DNA from: Numida meleagris
Taxonomy: Eukaryota > Chordata > Aves > Galliformes > Numididae
Length of the DNA: 64,000 nucleotides
Assembly: GCF_002078875.1 (NCBI RefSeq)
Contig: NC_034412.1
Location: forward strand, 31,177,065-31,241,064
Reading direction: 5' to 3'
Below are positions 13,435-26,490 of this stretch, one piece after another (positions within the stretch are counted from its first letter, which is position 1; the number at the start of each line of letters is the position of its first letter). The notes beneath the pieces were generated by a model. That model searched no databases. It was not told the DNA's origin and saw only the letters and a program-made list of their open reading frames with translations. Position numbers and translations under genes: made by a program.

Positions 13435-16400
13435 ACATATGTTTTTCAATACTTTTTTGTTCTCAGATGGCAGAAATGTCCTGTTTCAGAAAATGCTCGG
13501 TAGATAAATCTTACCTCAGAGGTTTTTCAAACAATGAAAAAAAAAAATGCTTTGAAACATGTGCCACAGTAGAACTGTCAGGGACACCTGATTTGCGTGT
13601 AAGGTATATTCATGGCAATCGTGCAAGGCGTTTAATTTCATAGGAGCTGTTATTTGCTAAGGATGGCTGTTTAGTTTAAAAAAAAATAAAAATACAAGCT
13701 TCTCAATACAGAGTCAAATTCTGATATAGTTTCCCTGGGGAAAAATGTTGTAATTATCGTCCAGTCTCTTTCAATGTGATAGGTTTATTCAAACAGTGAA
13801 TGCGAGTGAGCAACTTCTTGCTGTGATCTGTGGATCTATTAAAAATGTAGTCCTCAAGGGTTCTCTAGCATTTCCTAAAATAATTCTTTTCTGTGACATT
13901 TTACCTTACTTCTAAATGTTATTTCTTTAAAAAAAAAAAAAAGTAAATTCTTAAGTCTTCAGAAGTTCAACGATGGAGTTCTGAGGAGGAACATTTGAGA
14001 TCTAAATGTACCATCTGCTGGTATGACTGAATGTGCGTAACACTTGGGAAATGCTGTGAGACAGTCTTTCTTTCAGTAGCACCCGCTTCGAGATTGGCGC
14101 CTTAAGGCTATCACTGCTTATTTAGTTCTGCTCAGACTTCTGTGGTCTGGAAATTAAGCTAGAATTCTCATAACGGACAGATTTCACTGAGACTCTGCTG
14201 CTGTTTTCACTTCTCTAGAAAAATAAGAATCTTCATAATAGTGTGGTAATACACGAAGTGATGCTTGTCCTATTTTGTTACAGACATTAGGATACGCTGA
14301 ATAGCCTTTAAATTCTTACTTTTTCAAGTAATCTTTTATCTTTATGTAATGCAATTAGATGAATTCTGAATGAAATCATAGAAACCCTAAGCTAAAGGAC
14401 TTCAAATTTCACTGAAAGTCTTCCACGTTGTCCTACCTCTATATACGTTGCTTGATTTTATTACATAGTCACAGCAAACAAAGAGGGTAGACATTAACTT
14501 ATCAAGTAAATCATTCCTACAAATTGACATTGATCTTTGTCATCATATTTTGCTCCAGTTTCTCAGCAGTTCTGTTTAAATATGTAGAGATATACATATT
14601 TAAACTCACAAAAAGTACCAAGCAAAAAACAGCGGAAAAAAAACCCTGCCACACACATATATAAAAATCATATGCTAGCTTTTCCTTTTTCAAAGGAATT
14701 GATCTGAAATGCCTATAGAAGCTGTCACACGCTCACGTGAATGGTTGCACCTTCTGTTCTCCAGAAAGTCTTCCTGCTCATTTAGAGCTGAGAGGAGATG
14801 AGTGTGACTGTATGCACCTGAACTTATGTATATGAAAACAGCAGGATTAGTAGACCAAAGCTTGACTGGGAAGCGGTGTAATATTGTTTTGTATTCCCAT
14901 GTGTCTAAAGTGAGAAGTGTTCAGCATTTTCTTAAGTAAACATTCACTTGCACTAATGGATGGCAAAACAAATGCTTCATTCTTAATTCATTTCCAAATA
15001 TTTGTGTGTGAAAATAAGAATTTGGAAGTGTCTTAATCAGGGTCTGAGTTTGTTTCCACTACACCATGTAGACAAAGCTTCCTCAAAACAAACAAACAAA
15101 AAAACCACAACAAGAACAACAACAAACAGTAGAAGCAACAAGGATGGTCAGAGCTGTGATATAGTTCATGCACAAGGAAAGAGCAAAGACTGAACAGATT
15201 GAATTCTCAATTTGGGAAATATTGTTGAACAAGCAGTGTGATAGCAGTATTTTAGGTAACAACAAAATTAATAAGACATATTTTGTTGGTTTTTAACATT
15301 TTAAAAGATAACCATTTTGCCTGGTGAAATTATGCACTATACCACTCAATAATTATGCAAAAATGATATTGTATTCTGTATTTAATTCAAAACTGATGCT
15401 GCAAGCAGCTAACATGTAGACCCACTCATGAACGCTCTAAAAATAGAGTCTTAGCACCTCAAACTACTCTTACTTTAAGGAATATTTATCATAATTCTAT
15501 CTGCTGAAGTTACAGAATAAAATCACTGGAAAGACATTTCAGTGATACTAATCACTGCTTGTTCTGGGTTTTTTTGTATTCTTCTGTTTAATCCTGCAAC
15601 AACAGTCTGCCTGTACTTCATGTCCTTACTAATGCCTGGTTCACAGACTTTTTCTTTTGCTACAGCACAAGTTTCAAGACAGAATTCAATATATGCACGC
15701 TTTACCAAATAATGAATTGTCTTTTTCACCTTAAATTTCAACTGCAAGTCTCACTGGCTTTGTATAGTTCACATGGGTGAGACTTGAAAGCATCATTTGG
15801 CACTTAATTGGACTGTGTGTTCACGAGCACAATTCCTATAGTGCACTTAACATGCTTTAAATCCAGTTTCACTGAGACACCTTTGGGACTATATGAAGAA
15901 TAACAGGGATGTCTGAAAGTAAATTTGTTAATGTCTGTGTGGAACTGAGTTGGAATTAAACTGCAAATCAATTTAAATGTGCTTGCTATTGTAAAGGAGA
16001 GTGTTTTCAGTTTTAAATACTTTGATGTGCACACTTAGCAGTGCAGTAGAACTTTAATTGCTTTGAATAAAAATACAATCGAAGTTGAATTTCAAAGCAT
16101 CTGGAATTGAACACAGTAGAAAAGGGACATTTATAAAGCTCTACCTGATTCCATGCAAGCTTTATTCATTAATGCCAGATTTTCCTGATGGTTTCATGTA
16201 TAAATGTTAGAGGGTTTTCTTTGTTTTTGTTTTAAATTGGTGTTGTCTTGTGTAACAGAAATGTATTTTATTTTAAAAGAACTTATCAGTGAGCTGAACT
16301 GCGTGGTATGAAATATAGCAGTCCTGTGATAATTATTTAACATCTCTATTGTACTATCGATTAGGAGTTAAATAGGTCAGGCCTTAGTGTACTGTGGAAG

Positions 16401-17290
16401 CATATAAAATGTGACATCCCTTGCTTCCAAGAGTTTAAGTGCTGCCTTCCAGACTACCAAGTGGATAAAGGAGATGAGGAATGAGAGGAGACAGGGTGGA
16501 GGGAACCCTGAAGGATGCGTGAAGTACATACCTCTTTAAAGGAAGTTACCAGAGCATGCAAAGAAAAATGTTTCGCACATATGGTCTAAGGGTTATTGTT
16601 TGCTTGCTATGGAAAATAGGTGCTAGACAGATATAAATAAACGAAATAATGTACTGGCTAAAGGAAAGGCAAACTTGTCATAATGATGTAATCGGACCTG
16701 ATTTAGTTAATCCTGATGCTAAGGCTGATGCATATAAGAAAGGGAAATACGTATTACATGGTGGTCATTATAGAAGCATTAATTTCACAGCAGTGGAACT
16801 GGCTGTAGGCTATCCAATCCTTTTCTGTTCTTTTGGAAGCCAAAATAGTAACTCCCTGAGTAATATGATTGTCTGAAGTCCAGATGTGGTTTCATTCATT
16901 TGCCAACTTCTTTACAAGTTCTACTGCCTGTTTTTCCCTCTTGACAGTGTTTATGAAACCCTGAAAAGGGAAAAAGAAAATTATAGATTTAGACAAAAGA
17001 AAAAATTTGGAATGTTTACTGTGAGAAAATGCTCATCACAGAAAAATGACAGAATACTTTTGGTATACATTATCTCAAGAAAGAGAATTTTGTTGGATAA
17101 AGTTGAAGGCTTTTATTTTGGTTTTACATTTAAGTTCTTGCTCTGGTTTTTTTTCCATGACTATGGGAATTTCCAAGCCATATGAATTCCACTGCTAGAA
17201 AAAAATTGAGGTTTGATCAGCTCTAGGAAAAGAGGTGTACAGAATGTAATTTAAAAAAGCAAAGCTTAATTTTTCATATTCTTTAGAGTG
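13435..17290. other. Unique AT-rich DNA
   Basis: No gene was seen. Low-complexity A-rich tracts occur near 13929-13943 and an (AAAC/AAC)-like tract near 15086-15130. Confidence 0.5.
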
Positions 17291-17462
17291 GAATCATAGA
17301 ATTGCTCAGGTTGGAAAAGACCTTCAATATCATCAGGTCCAACCACAACCTAACCATACTACCCTAACTCTAGCAACCCATTGCTAAATCATGTCCCTGA
17401 GCACCACATCCAAAAGGTTTTTAGGGGACATTCAGGGATGGTGATTCACCTGTCTAGGACAC
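17291..17462 (-). mobile_element. CR1 LINE, 3' tail fragment
   Basis: The antisense CR1 tail begins aatcatagaattgctcagg, followed by ttggaaaagacct, then runs through the CR1 3' UTR to gggatggtgattcacc near 17442. It is 5'-truncated by several kilobases relative to a complete element. Confidence 0.9.
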
Positions 17463-18698
17463 TTTCTGTAGAACAAGTAATAAAGGGACTTTTTGGAAAA
17501 TGCTTTAGTAACGAATACTCCTGCAAATGTAGAAGCACTGATACAATGCTACTTTGTGCATGTTATTTTTTCTTCTGTGATCTGAAACTTGAAAAAGGGG
17601 AGAAAATTTTGTCAAAACATTGTGAATACAGATAACTGCAGATAGACTGTCAGTTACATAGAGATCTTAGCATTTACAAAAGCCAAAAAAGAGAGTTAGG
17701 TCCCACCCTTCCCTCTCAAAAAATATTAGTTTTAAGAAGAACAAGATCTTTCATTCTTTGCTGTTGGAGCTGATAAAGTTTGCCTTTAAAAAAAAATCTT
17801 TTTGTACAGATTTTCATGGAAGAAAGTCTTTTCTTTTGTAGATGGTTAAAAACATTTTACTATGAAAAAAATGTTTTCCTGATAATGGGTTTTATACAAC
17901 CATCTTCAAGTCTTTCCGTTCCATTTTAGGGAGCTCATGCAACTATTTGCTTTTTTGTTCATAATTGCTTCTTAAATCAATTTTAAATCAGCTGAGTGCC
18001 CCCTTCATTTGCTTACATTCTCTTCCCTTGCATTAGTATGATCATATATGGTTTAGCCAAAATTACTTAAGTAGTAATAATAAAATTGCATAAAATTTGA
18101 GCAACTTCAAAAGATGTGTATGAAACAGAGCTTGTTTAAAAAGTTGACCAGAAAAGATTGTTCAATACAAATTACTTGAGGTCAAGACAGCTTTGCTCCA
18201 CTGAAGTAGCAAGAACCTAGCAAAAACCTAGGTATTTTGATATAAGCCTATATTTCCATGTGGTTGCGTTTGAAAATGGGGTTGTAGAAAGTAACCCTGG
18301 AGTATGATGGCTACAAATGCAGGTTTGTGGCAGTGAAAGTGAGTTTATTTTTTGCTACTTTGTTTCAAAATAGTGTGTCCTTTATAACTATACACAAGTT
18401 TTCTAACAACCAGCAATGTTTAAACAACTATATGAGTTTTGTTTGAATAAACATATTTGTGAAGGTAACCATGTGCATTATGTCATCTCTAGTAAAAATT
18501 AAGGCCCCAGTTTTTCTTTTTTTATGTTGACGTAGATCTTGAAATGGCTGTGATTTTAGAACAGTGAAAATGAAAATACTTTATTTCCTGTTATTGTTGT
18601 AGTAAGACTCAAATGGTGTAGAGAACTTTATAACTTGGGGCCAGACACAGCATTAACACCTAAAAGATTATCTCTTCTTTATTTACTGTCTTAAGAAG
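17463..18698. other. Unique AT-rich DNA
   Basis: No gene or recognisable repeat was seen in this stretch. Confidence 0.5.
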
Positions 18699-18700
18699 TA

Positions 18701-19218
18701 TGAGGACTGCTCTGAAAGTAGTGCTTTCTGTTTCATTGTGTTGGCTCATAATGGTAGAAATAGATGTTGGTACAGCAGTAGAGGTTGAAGCTTCCTCTCA
18801 GTATTCAGTTACATTTCATTGCCATGCGACACATGGCAGCAGAGGGGCACTGACAAAATGGTGTCTGACATGGAAGTACATATGCAGCAGAAGTGTTAAT
18901 TGAATTCCCCCATGTGAAGGAATTTTTTGGAGACCAAACAGATGATGTGAGCGCAGGGAGGTGGTGGGTGGTGTGTTTCAGCAACGGTGAAACTGATGTG
19001 AAAGACAAGCCATATTCCAAATGGCTATGCAGATTTTTGAGTGTGTCATGCAGGCTCTTGTCCATCCCTAGTGAAAATGCATAGTGGGTGGAGGTGACTG
19101 TCTTGAAAAATAGTGTTTTGTAGCTAGGAATTTGCTCTATCAAATAGTGTAACTGTGTTTGTATCTGTGGTAGTTTCCATGGAAACAAATAAGAGCTATT
19201 ACTTTTGGAGTGTCCTCA
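18701..19218 (+). mobile_element. Internally deleted mariner element, copy C, both ends intact
   Basis: The element is 518 bp and is flanked by the TA target duplication typical of Tc1/mariner elements (18699-18700 and 19219-19220). The left end reads TGAGGACTGCTCTGAAAG. The right end, on the opposite strand, reads TGAGGACACTCCAAAAG, so the terminal inverted repeats are visible. The interior keeps the start of the transposase (gtgtttcagcaacggtg near 18975 falls in the helix-turn-helix part) and then jumps to the 3' end (catgcaggctcttgtcc near 19048). The catalytic region is absent. It must have moved using transposase from another copy. The 127-residue open frame on the opposite strand is a shadow. 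Confidence 0.92.
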
Positions 19219-19220
19219 TA

Positions 19221-21657
19221 TTTATACTTGGATAGTTTTCAAGATAAGATAGAAGCAATGTTGTGTTTCAGACAAGGTGTTCCCAATATACAGAAGAAAA
19301 TACTGAATGCTCCTTAAAAACACTTACATAACCTTAGCCGTAGATTATAAACAAATCTGATCAAATGTTAGAGGAAAAAAATGAATTTTAAGATATTCAG
19401 AAAGAAGAACATTTCCTATGAATAGACTAGAACAAGCTCACTCAGTTCTTCAGAGGCTGAGATGGTAATTGATTGCTATCTGTATAAATGCCAGACAGTC
19501 AAAACCTGGAAGCAAAAAGAAATATTTAATGTTTAAAAGTATATTAATCCAGGAAGAAGTGATGGAGCCATAGTTTGAGGCAATGTAGGAGTAAGGCTGG
19601 GTCTCTCCCAGGTGACCAGGAGATGGTGATGGGAGAAGGCTGTGTTCTCCAGCATGGCGCTCTCATTTCATTTTGAAGAAATACTTCACTGAAGTAAGTT
19701 AGATACAAGCTAGATTTATGCTTTTGAATTGTCTTAGGAAGTAAGTCATGAAACAATCAATGAAGTAGGACTAAAATACGTAGCTCGTAACAATATGAGA
19801 GTCCATAAGTTTATGATGTGGTTGTTTATAGTACGGACAGCTGAAGGAGGCTTCTTCCTTGTGCCTTTATAAAAGAGAGGCTGAAGGCAATTTCAGGTGT
19901 TTGGCTTTCCTTGCCATGTACAACAGTTTCATTACACTTATCCATTGACTTATGGCTAATGTGACGTTCAACAGATGAAAAGGAAATGACTGGGTTGAAA
20001 AATAAGGGTATAATGACAGTATGCAGAAGCAATCCTTCTATAATTCATGTGATTTCCACATCTTTGAAGAGAAAAAATAATTCTTAGGATTGAGATAATA
20101 GGAAACATAGTGGAAAGGTAAGAAAAACCTGAATGAGATAACAAGAAGAAAGTTGAAAGTTTTGTCAGGATGACCCTGGAAATAAAAGACCTCTGAGAAG
20201 GCCTAGAGTTAATGACAGCAAATAGCCAAGCATTAACTGGAAAGTATGATTGAGAAAAGAACTGTGTCCTCTTTAATGTTGGCTGATTTAAGATAACTTC
20301 ACTGTATTAACTGACACTGTGCAAAATCTTGTTGGATGTATTTGGCACAATTTCAGCTTAAACAGTGTAAATTGTTTCTTATTATTTTCTGTATTGCAGT
20401 CCAGTACTAATTGGAAAAAAAAGGTAAATAACATTAAATGATTTTACTTCTTTTTAGTGAACCTTTATTTCCCTTTCTATAATTGCTTTCTAAAAGTCTC
20501 CACTGGAGAAATCTAGATACTTAATAATTCGTTTCTTTCCCTATGGCTATCTTTTGGCAATTAGTCACTTGAAGAGTCTGTTCTGACTGATTTTATTCAT
20601 GTTTCAACAGTTTTCTCTGCTAGAGCAATCCTTGTTCATTAATTCTTCCTATTCACTTAAAGTATGTATTTTTCCCCTTTAAAATACACTTCAGATATTG
20701 GCCTCTGAGGTTTCATACATCTTTTGTACAACATAACCTTAAACTAATTTTTACAACTTGTTAGTTCATTAAGTGTATGTCTTCAACCCTAACAGTCAAG
20801 AGCAGAACATTCGTAGTGAGTGTGTAACAGTTTTTTATCACAAGCATGTCAATCATATTACATTGAACTTTGATTCAGATAGTTGAATATGAAAATTAGT
20901 TTCTGAAGAGACATTGGTAAGTCTTGCATTATCAGCATTATTACTACATTTTTATAGAAGTTAAATAGATGCGTTCAGATACACTAAGAATGTTTCATCA
21001 GGTTTTTAATGTTCTTCTGTTTTCTGATGATATTTCCAAAATGCCAACTTCCTACTGTAAAGTACTGTAAATTTATGGAGTTCTGTATTATGATTCATAA
21101 TAAATGTTTTTTTCTATGTAGAATTCCTTGCATCTGAAGAGATGCAAGATTTAAGTGAAAATAAAAAATCCTCTTGAGGGAAAAAAAGCCTGGCATAAAA
21201 TACACAAAACTACATTATGTAAAATGATTTTATGTAAACTAATATATTGTTTTGAAGCTAAGAACAAAACAAAAGCAACCAGTTATTGTTATACTTCAGT
21301 ATCATTGCCACTTTTTCTTCATGAAGACTGAAATTTTACATTTTCAACTCAGTCTTTAGCATTGTTATAATGATCCATGTTATGGTATTTCTAAGTCTAT
21401 TATGTTATTGTCAATAATGAATAATATATCCTAGTATGTACATACATCTGCAGATGATATGTTTCTAAAGAAATATCTTAAGTCAGGTTAACCAGAAATT
21501 TGAATTTTTGTATTGAACTTGCCAACAGTAAGGGTTTTCTTTCACATCCGTAACAATTTTCAAATAGCTCAGGCATTCTACATCTGCTCAGAAAATGGTC
21601 TCCGAAAAAAAGACAATATTATTTATTTGACACAGATAGATGAAAGCTTTTTCTACA
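19221..21657. other. Unique AT-rich DNA
   Basis: No gene was recognised. The segment near 19545-19660 is more GC-rich than its surroundings and may be an old unrecognised repeat. Confidence 0.45.
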
Positions 21658-21659
21658 TA

Positions 21660-22204
21660 TGTTGGTTGCTCCAAAAGTAATGCCTCCTATTTTTTTCCAT
21701 GAGAACTACAAGAGACAGGAGAAAAATAACAATAGTTAATAGAGAAAATTCTCAGCTACAGAACACTATTTTTCAACATAGCTACCACCACTGGCTACGC
21801 ATCTTTCACCAGCTATAAGCAGGAACCTGCATGCTGTGCTTATAAAAGTCTCTGCCAGGGTAGGTGACCCCACTGCCACTGTTGCCACTGCTGAAATGCA
21901 CCACACATTGCCTCACCGTGCTCACATCCACTGCTTGGTCTCCATAAATGTTCAGCAAGCATTGATGAATGTCAGTGGGTCCCATTTTTTTCTGCATGAA
22001 GGAATTCAGTGGCACACTTTTGCTTCATCTGCACTTCGATGTCAGACTCCATTTTGCCCCTCTGCTGCCATCTGGCACACAGCAACAATATGTAACAGAA
22101 TATTGGAGGGAAGGTTCAACCTCTACTGTCACTCTACTAACTTAAGCTTCTGATCTCATGGGCCAACAGAATAAAATAGGAGGCATTACTAAGAGAAGCC
22201 CTCA
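21660..22204 (-). mobile_element. Internally deleted mariner element, copy B, with transposase N-terminal remnant
   Basis: The element is 545 bp, on the minus strand, between TA dinucleotides at 21658-21659 and 22205-22206. The inverted repeats read ccaaaagtaatgcctcctat on the left and ataggaggcattacta on the right. On the minus strand, positions 22015-21806 keep a 69-residue open frame in which segments such as DIHQCLLNIYGD and STVRQCVVHFSSG match the helix-turn-helix, DNA-binding part of mariner transposases. The frame then runs directly into the element's 3' end, so the DD34D catalytic domain is missing. The element is non-autonomous and similar in size to copies A and C. Confidence 0.92.
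21806..22015 (-). pseudogene. Truncated mariner transposase (N-terminal DNA-binding part)
   Basis: About 50 residues of helix-turn-helix region (residues about 10-50 of the frame) are followed by about 20 residues translated from the fused 3' end of the element. The family's usual length is about 340 residues. With no catalytic aspartates it cannot transpose DNA. Whether such a fragment is ever expressed or binds element ends cannot be told from sequence. Confidence 0.8.
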
Positions 22205-22206
22205 TA

Positions 22207-24080
22207 AAAAGGCAAGCTTCTGGAGACACAAAAATACATCTGTAGGTGCACATATCTGTTAAGATGATCCCTCATGAGAGTTATTGAAAATGTATAGACA
22301 GTCATAACTACTTCATGGATAATTCATTAACTCAAATAAGATGAAATGCATTGATCCCATTATTTACTGTGATTGATTTGGTGAGCTATAAAAAGTCTGA
22401 ATTAAGGTGTTATTATAATACATTCACAGTAATGTATTATAGTTGCAAAGAACAACTGAAATAGATCAAGCATTAGTGAAGAAACTAAGTCAGTCTATTT
22501 ACATGTATATGATTTCAAACACTCATAATATTATCAATACTTATTTATCCTACTTATCGTGCATGATCTGAATTGATGTTATTCTATTTTTTTCTGTTAT
22601 TAGACCAGGTGAATGCAATTCAGTTTTCAGTTTTTAAAGCACCAAGGATAGGAAAGAACTTGGTAGTTTCTTATGGAAAATTACTTATTTCTTTTCCCCA
22701 GAACTTGTATTTATTTTGTAAAAATATTCTGACTTATATTTTCTCTCATTTACTTCGTGTTGAATTATTCTCTTTCTCCTGTTTCTTTTTCCTTCTGTTA
22801 CTAAGTAATCACTTAGCAATTTCTTTAAAAAGTGGTGAGGCCCAATTCAAACACAAAAAACACATGTACCAGAGGAGGTTTTCTGTTTGTTAACTTAGTC
22901 TGCGTTGCTTTGAGAAACTTAGGAATAGATATGCAGTAATTTAGTTAAGGAAAAACAAGGTTGGAAGTATTCATAGTCCAGTGTGATTGGAGGGCTGATC
23001 TATTTCCAGTGACAGTGTCTGCAGGGAAGACAATAATTCCATCCACGGTATCACCAAAGAGTTTAAATCTTCACATTCAAAGTTCTTACAGATGTCTTTA
23101 CCTCATTATGTGTCTACTGGGGGAATGTCTCATCTGCTGTGCTTTGCAACTGGGTGTACCTTAACAAGCAGTCTGGCATTAGCCTTCTGTTTCGACCACT
23201 GGAAAGAACAGAATTGTTATATATCATTGATACTGTTAATTACACTGCTGTGCTAGGCATCATTAAAGCTCAGAGTGCTGAAAGGCGTATCAGGAGGATT
23301 CATTTTTAGTTAAGTGAAACTGCATTTAGTAACTTGAGAAAACTGTTACAAGTAATAACCAGTTCTCTTTTTTTTTCCCCACTAACCTGTATTTCAAGAT
23401 GAAAGATATTTACCTTAAACCTCTTGGTCTAAATAAACTTAATTTGGGAGAAGCTCTCTTAATTGTCTTTTTTTTTTTTGAGTTTTTGTATTTTGTTATG
23501 CTAGGAAGCTTCTAGAAATAGAAACATTTTATATGTCCACCAGGTTTGGACGTATCTGCAAAAGTGAGTTGACTTGCGTGATACATGTTTGGTTGAGTGA
23601 AACATGTTGACTGGCAGCGCACTTTCTCATGTTCTACTTAGTAGCGTCATTGTCTGTAGTACCAATGAAAACAGGTGGGAAATAATTTTCTTGCCTACTG
23701 AAATATCTTTGGGGGGGAGAATGTGAATGTACATACATAGATCAGTTCTGTCATGAACTCAAGGAGTTCTATGTTTAGAAACAAAGTAAGCAGAATATGA
23801 TGACTATGTTTTCCAATACATGTTCCCACAAGTGGAGAGTACTTCCACTTCTCTGAAGTACATATTCTGACAGCATTCCTACTGTTTTATGTACCTGTCA
23901 TACTTTCTCTGGCACAACTCTCCGGAGTTCGCCTTTATACCAAAACCTGAAGAAGGCATTCAGGCCTCCAGATATCTTTCACCTTGTGCTACCTCTTCTC
24001 AGAAGGGTTTAAGGAGCTTTGTTGTGTTGTGCTGAGTAGTGACATGAGATCTTCTCTTCCTGAAATAGATTTATACTCTG
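22207..24080. other. Unique AT-rich DNA
   Basis: A 106-codon open frame at 22573-22893 is phenylalanine- and leucine-rich, as expected from translated T-rich DNA, and is not supported as a gene. Nothing else was recognised. Confidence 0.5.
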
Positions 24081-24951
24081 GGAAGTGTCACTCCTGTCAT
24101 ATGCTCCAAGAAGTCTACGTGTCTCCTGTACAGAGGACTTGACATCTGGATGCAATACTTCAGGTGAGGGCTCATTAGCATGGAGTAGAGGGGCAGGATC
24201 ACCTCCCTTGACCTGCTGGCCATGTTTCTTCTGATGCAGCCCACAGTATGATTGGCTTTCTGGGCTGCAAGGGCACCTGGGCTCATGTCCAGCTCACCAT
24301 CCACTAGTACCCTAAAGTCCTTTTTGGCAGTGCTATGCTCAATCTTAAGCCATCATAGAAGGCTGTTAGGTTGATCAGGCAGGATTTACACTTGGTGAAG
24401 CTATGCTGGTTGTTCTGTATCACCTCCTTCTCTTCCACATGCCTTAGCATAGTTTCCAGGAGGATCTGTCCCATGAACTTCCCAGCAGAGGTGTGATGCT
24501 GACGGGCTAGTAGTTTGCTGGCTTGTCCCTTCTACCCTTCCTAAAACTGAGTGCAACTTTGCCTTTTCATATCACCCTGTTCCTCTAGCATAGCTATGTT
24601 ATCCTACACCTTATCATGGGCAGGCTCACTATTACCAACCTGCCCTTTCAAATCTAGTTTAATTCTCTGCCAATGAGCCCTGCTAGCTTTACCCCCAAGG
24701 ACCCTCTCCCCTCTTTGACAGAGGTAAAACCCATCTGGTGACTGCAAGCCTCTGGTGCCATGTAGAACTTGTTGAAAAACACCAAATTATACTGGTGGCA
24801 CCAGCCACAAAGGCAAGTGTTTATAAATTGGATCCTTTCATTTCTTTCATTGTTCTTACCCTCTACATGAAACAGAAGTTGGCCTGTGCCCTCGATTTCT
24901 TCAACAGACATTTTAAGGCTCTGAAGTCCCTTTTGTTGGCCATTGAACTAC
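24081..24951 (-). mobile_element. CR1 LINE, internal ORF2 fragment with deletions
   Basis: This antisense CR1 segment lacks the 3' tail. From 24081 to about 24345 it matches the C-terminal part of ORF2 (ctggatgcaatacttcaggt near 24152; gagtagaggggcaggatcac near 24183). It then jumps to upstream ORF2 sequence (gtgaagctatgctggttg near 24397; ccttagcatagtttccagga near 24443), and from about 24655 to still more upstream sequence (aaaacccatctggtgactgc near 24726). It is therefore a composite of three collinear CR1 pieces separated by internal deletions, and all frames are interrupted. The right boundary is approximate. Confidence 0.85.
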
Positions 24952-25822
24952 ACAGTTGCTTCACTCTTCATCCCTCCCCCCCAACCTCCCTTTCTTTTTC
25001 CTTCTTCTCCACTTTCCTTTGCCCTCTTTAGTCAGAAGTGTCTTGGAGGAAAGAGACTAGAGCACCCCTCGTGTTCAGGATATTTTAAAAACCCTGACTT
25101 TAATCAGAAACCTCATGCAGAATCTAAGGTGGATTTGTAAGAGATTTCTCTTACAGAGGTAGAATGTGTGGGTCAGGGATAGATATCATACACTTAATAG
25201 ATGGAGATGGTTTTATAGCTTTGCTATGCCTCAGCAGTCCTCTGGATTGTGAGATTTCGTGGTATTGAAGTAGGAAACTATGGGGAGAGCAGTTCAGGAA
25301 ACCTAAAAAAAAAAAAAAAAACAACAAAGTTTAAAGGTGTCTAGAAGTTAATGTGAGTATTTCATGTATTGTATACATTTAATATGTACAAAACATATGT
25401 AGTGTACACTTCATTATATGAACTTTGGTATGCTGATTGGAAAAAAAGGTGGATTTTAAGATTACTTATTCTTTTCTTTGGGATGTTATTGGTATAACTT
25501 AAAACTATTCCCAACCACACAAAAACATTTTAATCTATTGAAGTGTACAAGGCAAAACTCTATCTTTTAATCAAGTCGGTATTTTGAGAAGGAGATTTCT
25601 GGCCTCAGTGCTTATGAATTACATTAGCTAAAATGTTATAGAAAAAAACAGCATGAATCCAATTAGCAAGCAAAGGAGTGAAAACCTACCAGAATTTGTT
25701 AATTTCATGAGAATAAAAGCTGGCTGTATATACAGTGGACAAAAGAAACTGCAGAAAATACAACTAGATGCAGTTTTATTTTAAACTCAAAAGTTTACTT
25801 TAACGATCTGGAAGATAAACTT
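24952..25822. other. Unique DNA with pyrimidine tract and poly-A
   Basis: A CT-rich tract spans about 24965-25030 and a 17-A run lies at 25305-25321. No gene was seen. Confidence 0.55.
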
Positions 25823-26490
25823 TCATAGAATCATAGAATATCCTGAGTTGGAAGGGACCCACAAGGATAACAGAGTCCAACTCCTGGCTCCGCACTGCAA
25901 AACGACCTGAAATTCAACACTATGTCTGAGAGCATTGTCCAAATTCTTCTTGAACTCTGGCAGCTCGATGCCATGACAGCTGCCTTGGGCAGCCTGTTCC
26001 AGTGCCTGACAATCCTCTGGTGAGGAATCTTTTCCTAACACCCACATGACCCTCCCTTGACACAGCTCAGTGCTGTTCCCTTGGGTCCTGTTGATGACTG
26101 CATGGAGCAGAGCTCAGTGCTGCCCCACTGCTCCCTGTGAGGGGCTGTAGGCTGCCTTGAGGCCTCCCTTCAGCCTGCTCTTTGCTGAACAAATCCAGTG
26201 ACTGCAGCAGCTCTTCCTCCATCTTGTCCTTTATATTTCACTTTTGTAGACTTCCCTTAGACACTCTAGTAATTCTGTGTCCTTACATCGTGGCACCCAT
26301 AACTGCATGCAGTACTTAAGGTGAGGCTACACCAGTACAGAGCAGTGGGACAACTCCTTCCCTCAACCTGTGCCTGATATGCACTAGGATATGGCTGGCC
26401 CTTCTGACTTCCAGGGCATGCTGTTGACTCATATTCAACTTGCCACCAACCAGAATTCCAGTTCACTTCCTGCAGGTCTGTGGAACTTCT
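25823..26490 (-). mobile_element. CR1 LINE, 3' portion
   Basis: About 670 bp of antisense CR1. It begins with the tail tandem tcatagaatcatagaat, followed by the 3' UTR (gttggaagggacccacaagg near 25849), then the end of ORF2 (gggcagcctgttccagtgcc near 25988). The element is truncated near 26490 within ORF2. No intact frame remains. Short antisense open frames inside it are shadows. Confidence 0.92.

Noticed and set aside
18805..19188. 127-codon minus-strand open frame
   Set aside because: It lies antisense within mariner copy C and is a shadow of the element.
22573..22893. 106-codon + strand frame rich in F and L, like a membrane protein
   Set aside because: T-rich DNA translates this way by default. 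No start context, family motif or neighbour supports it.
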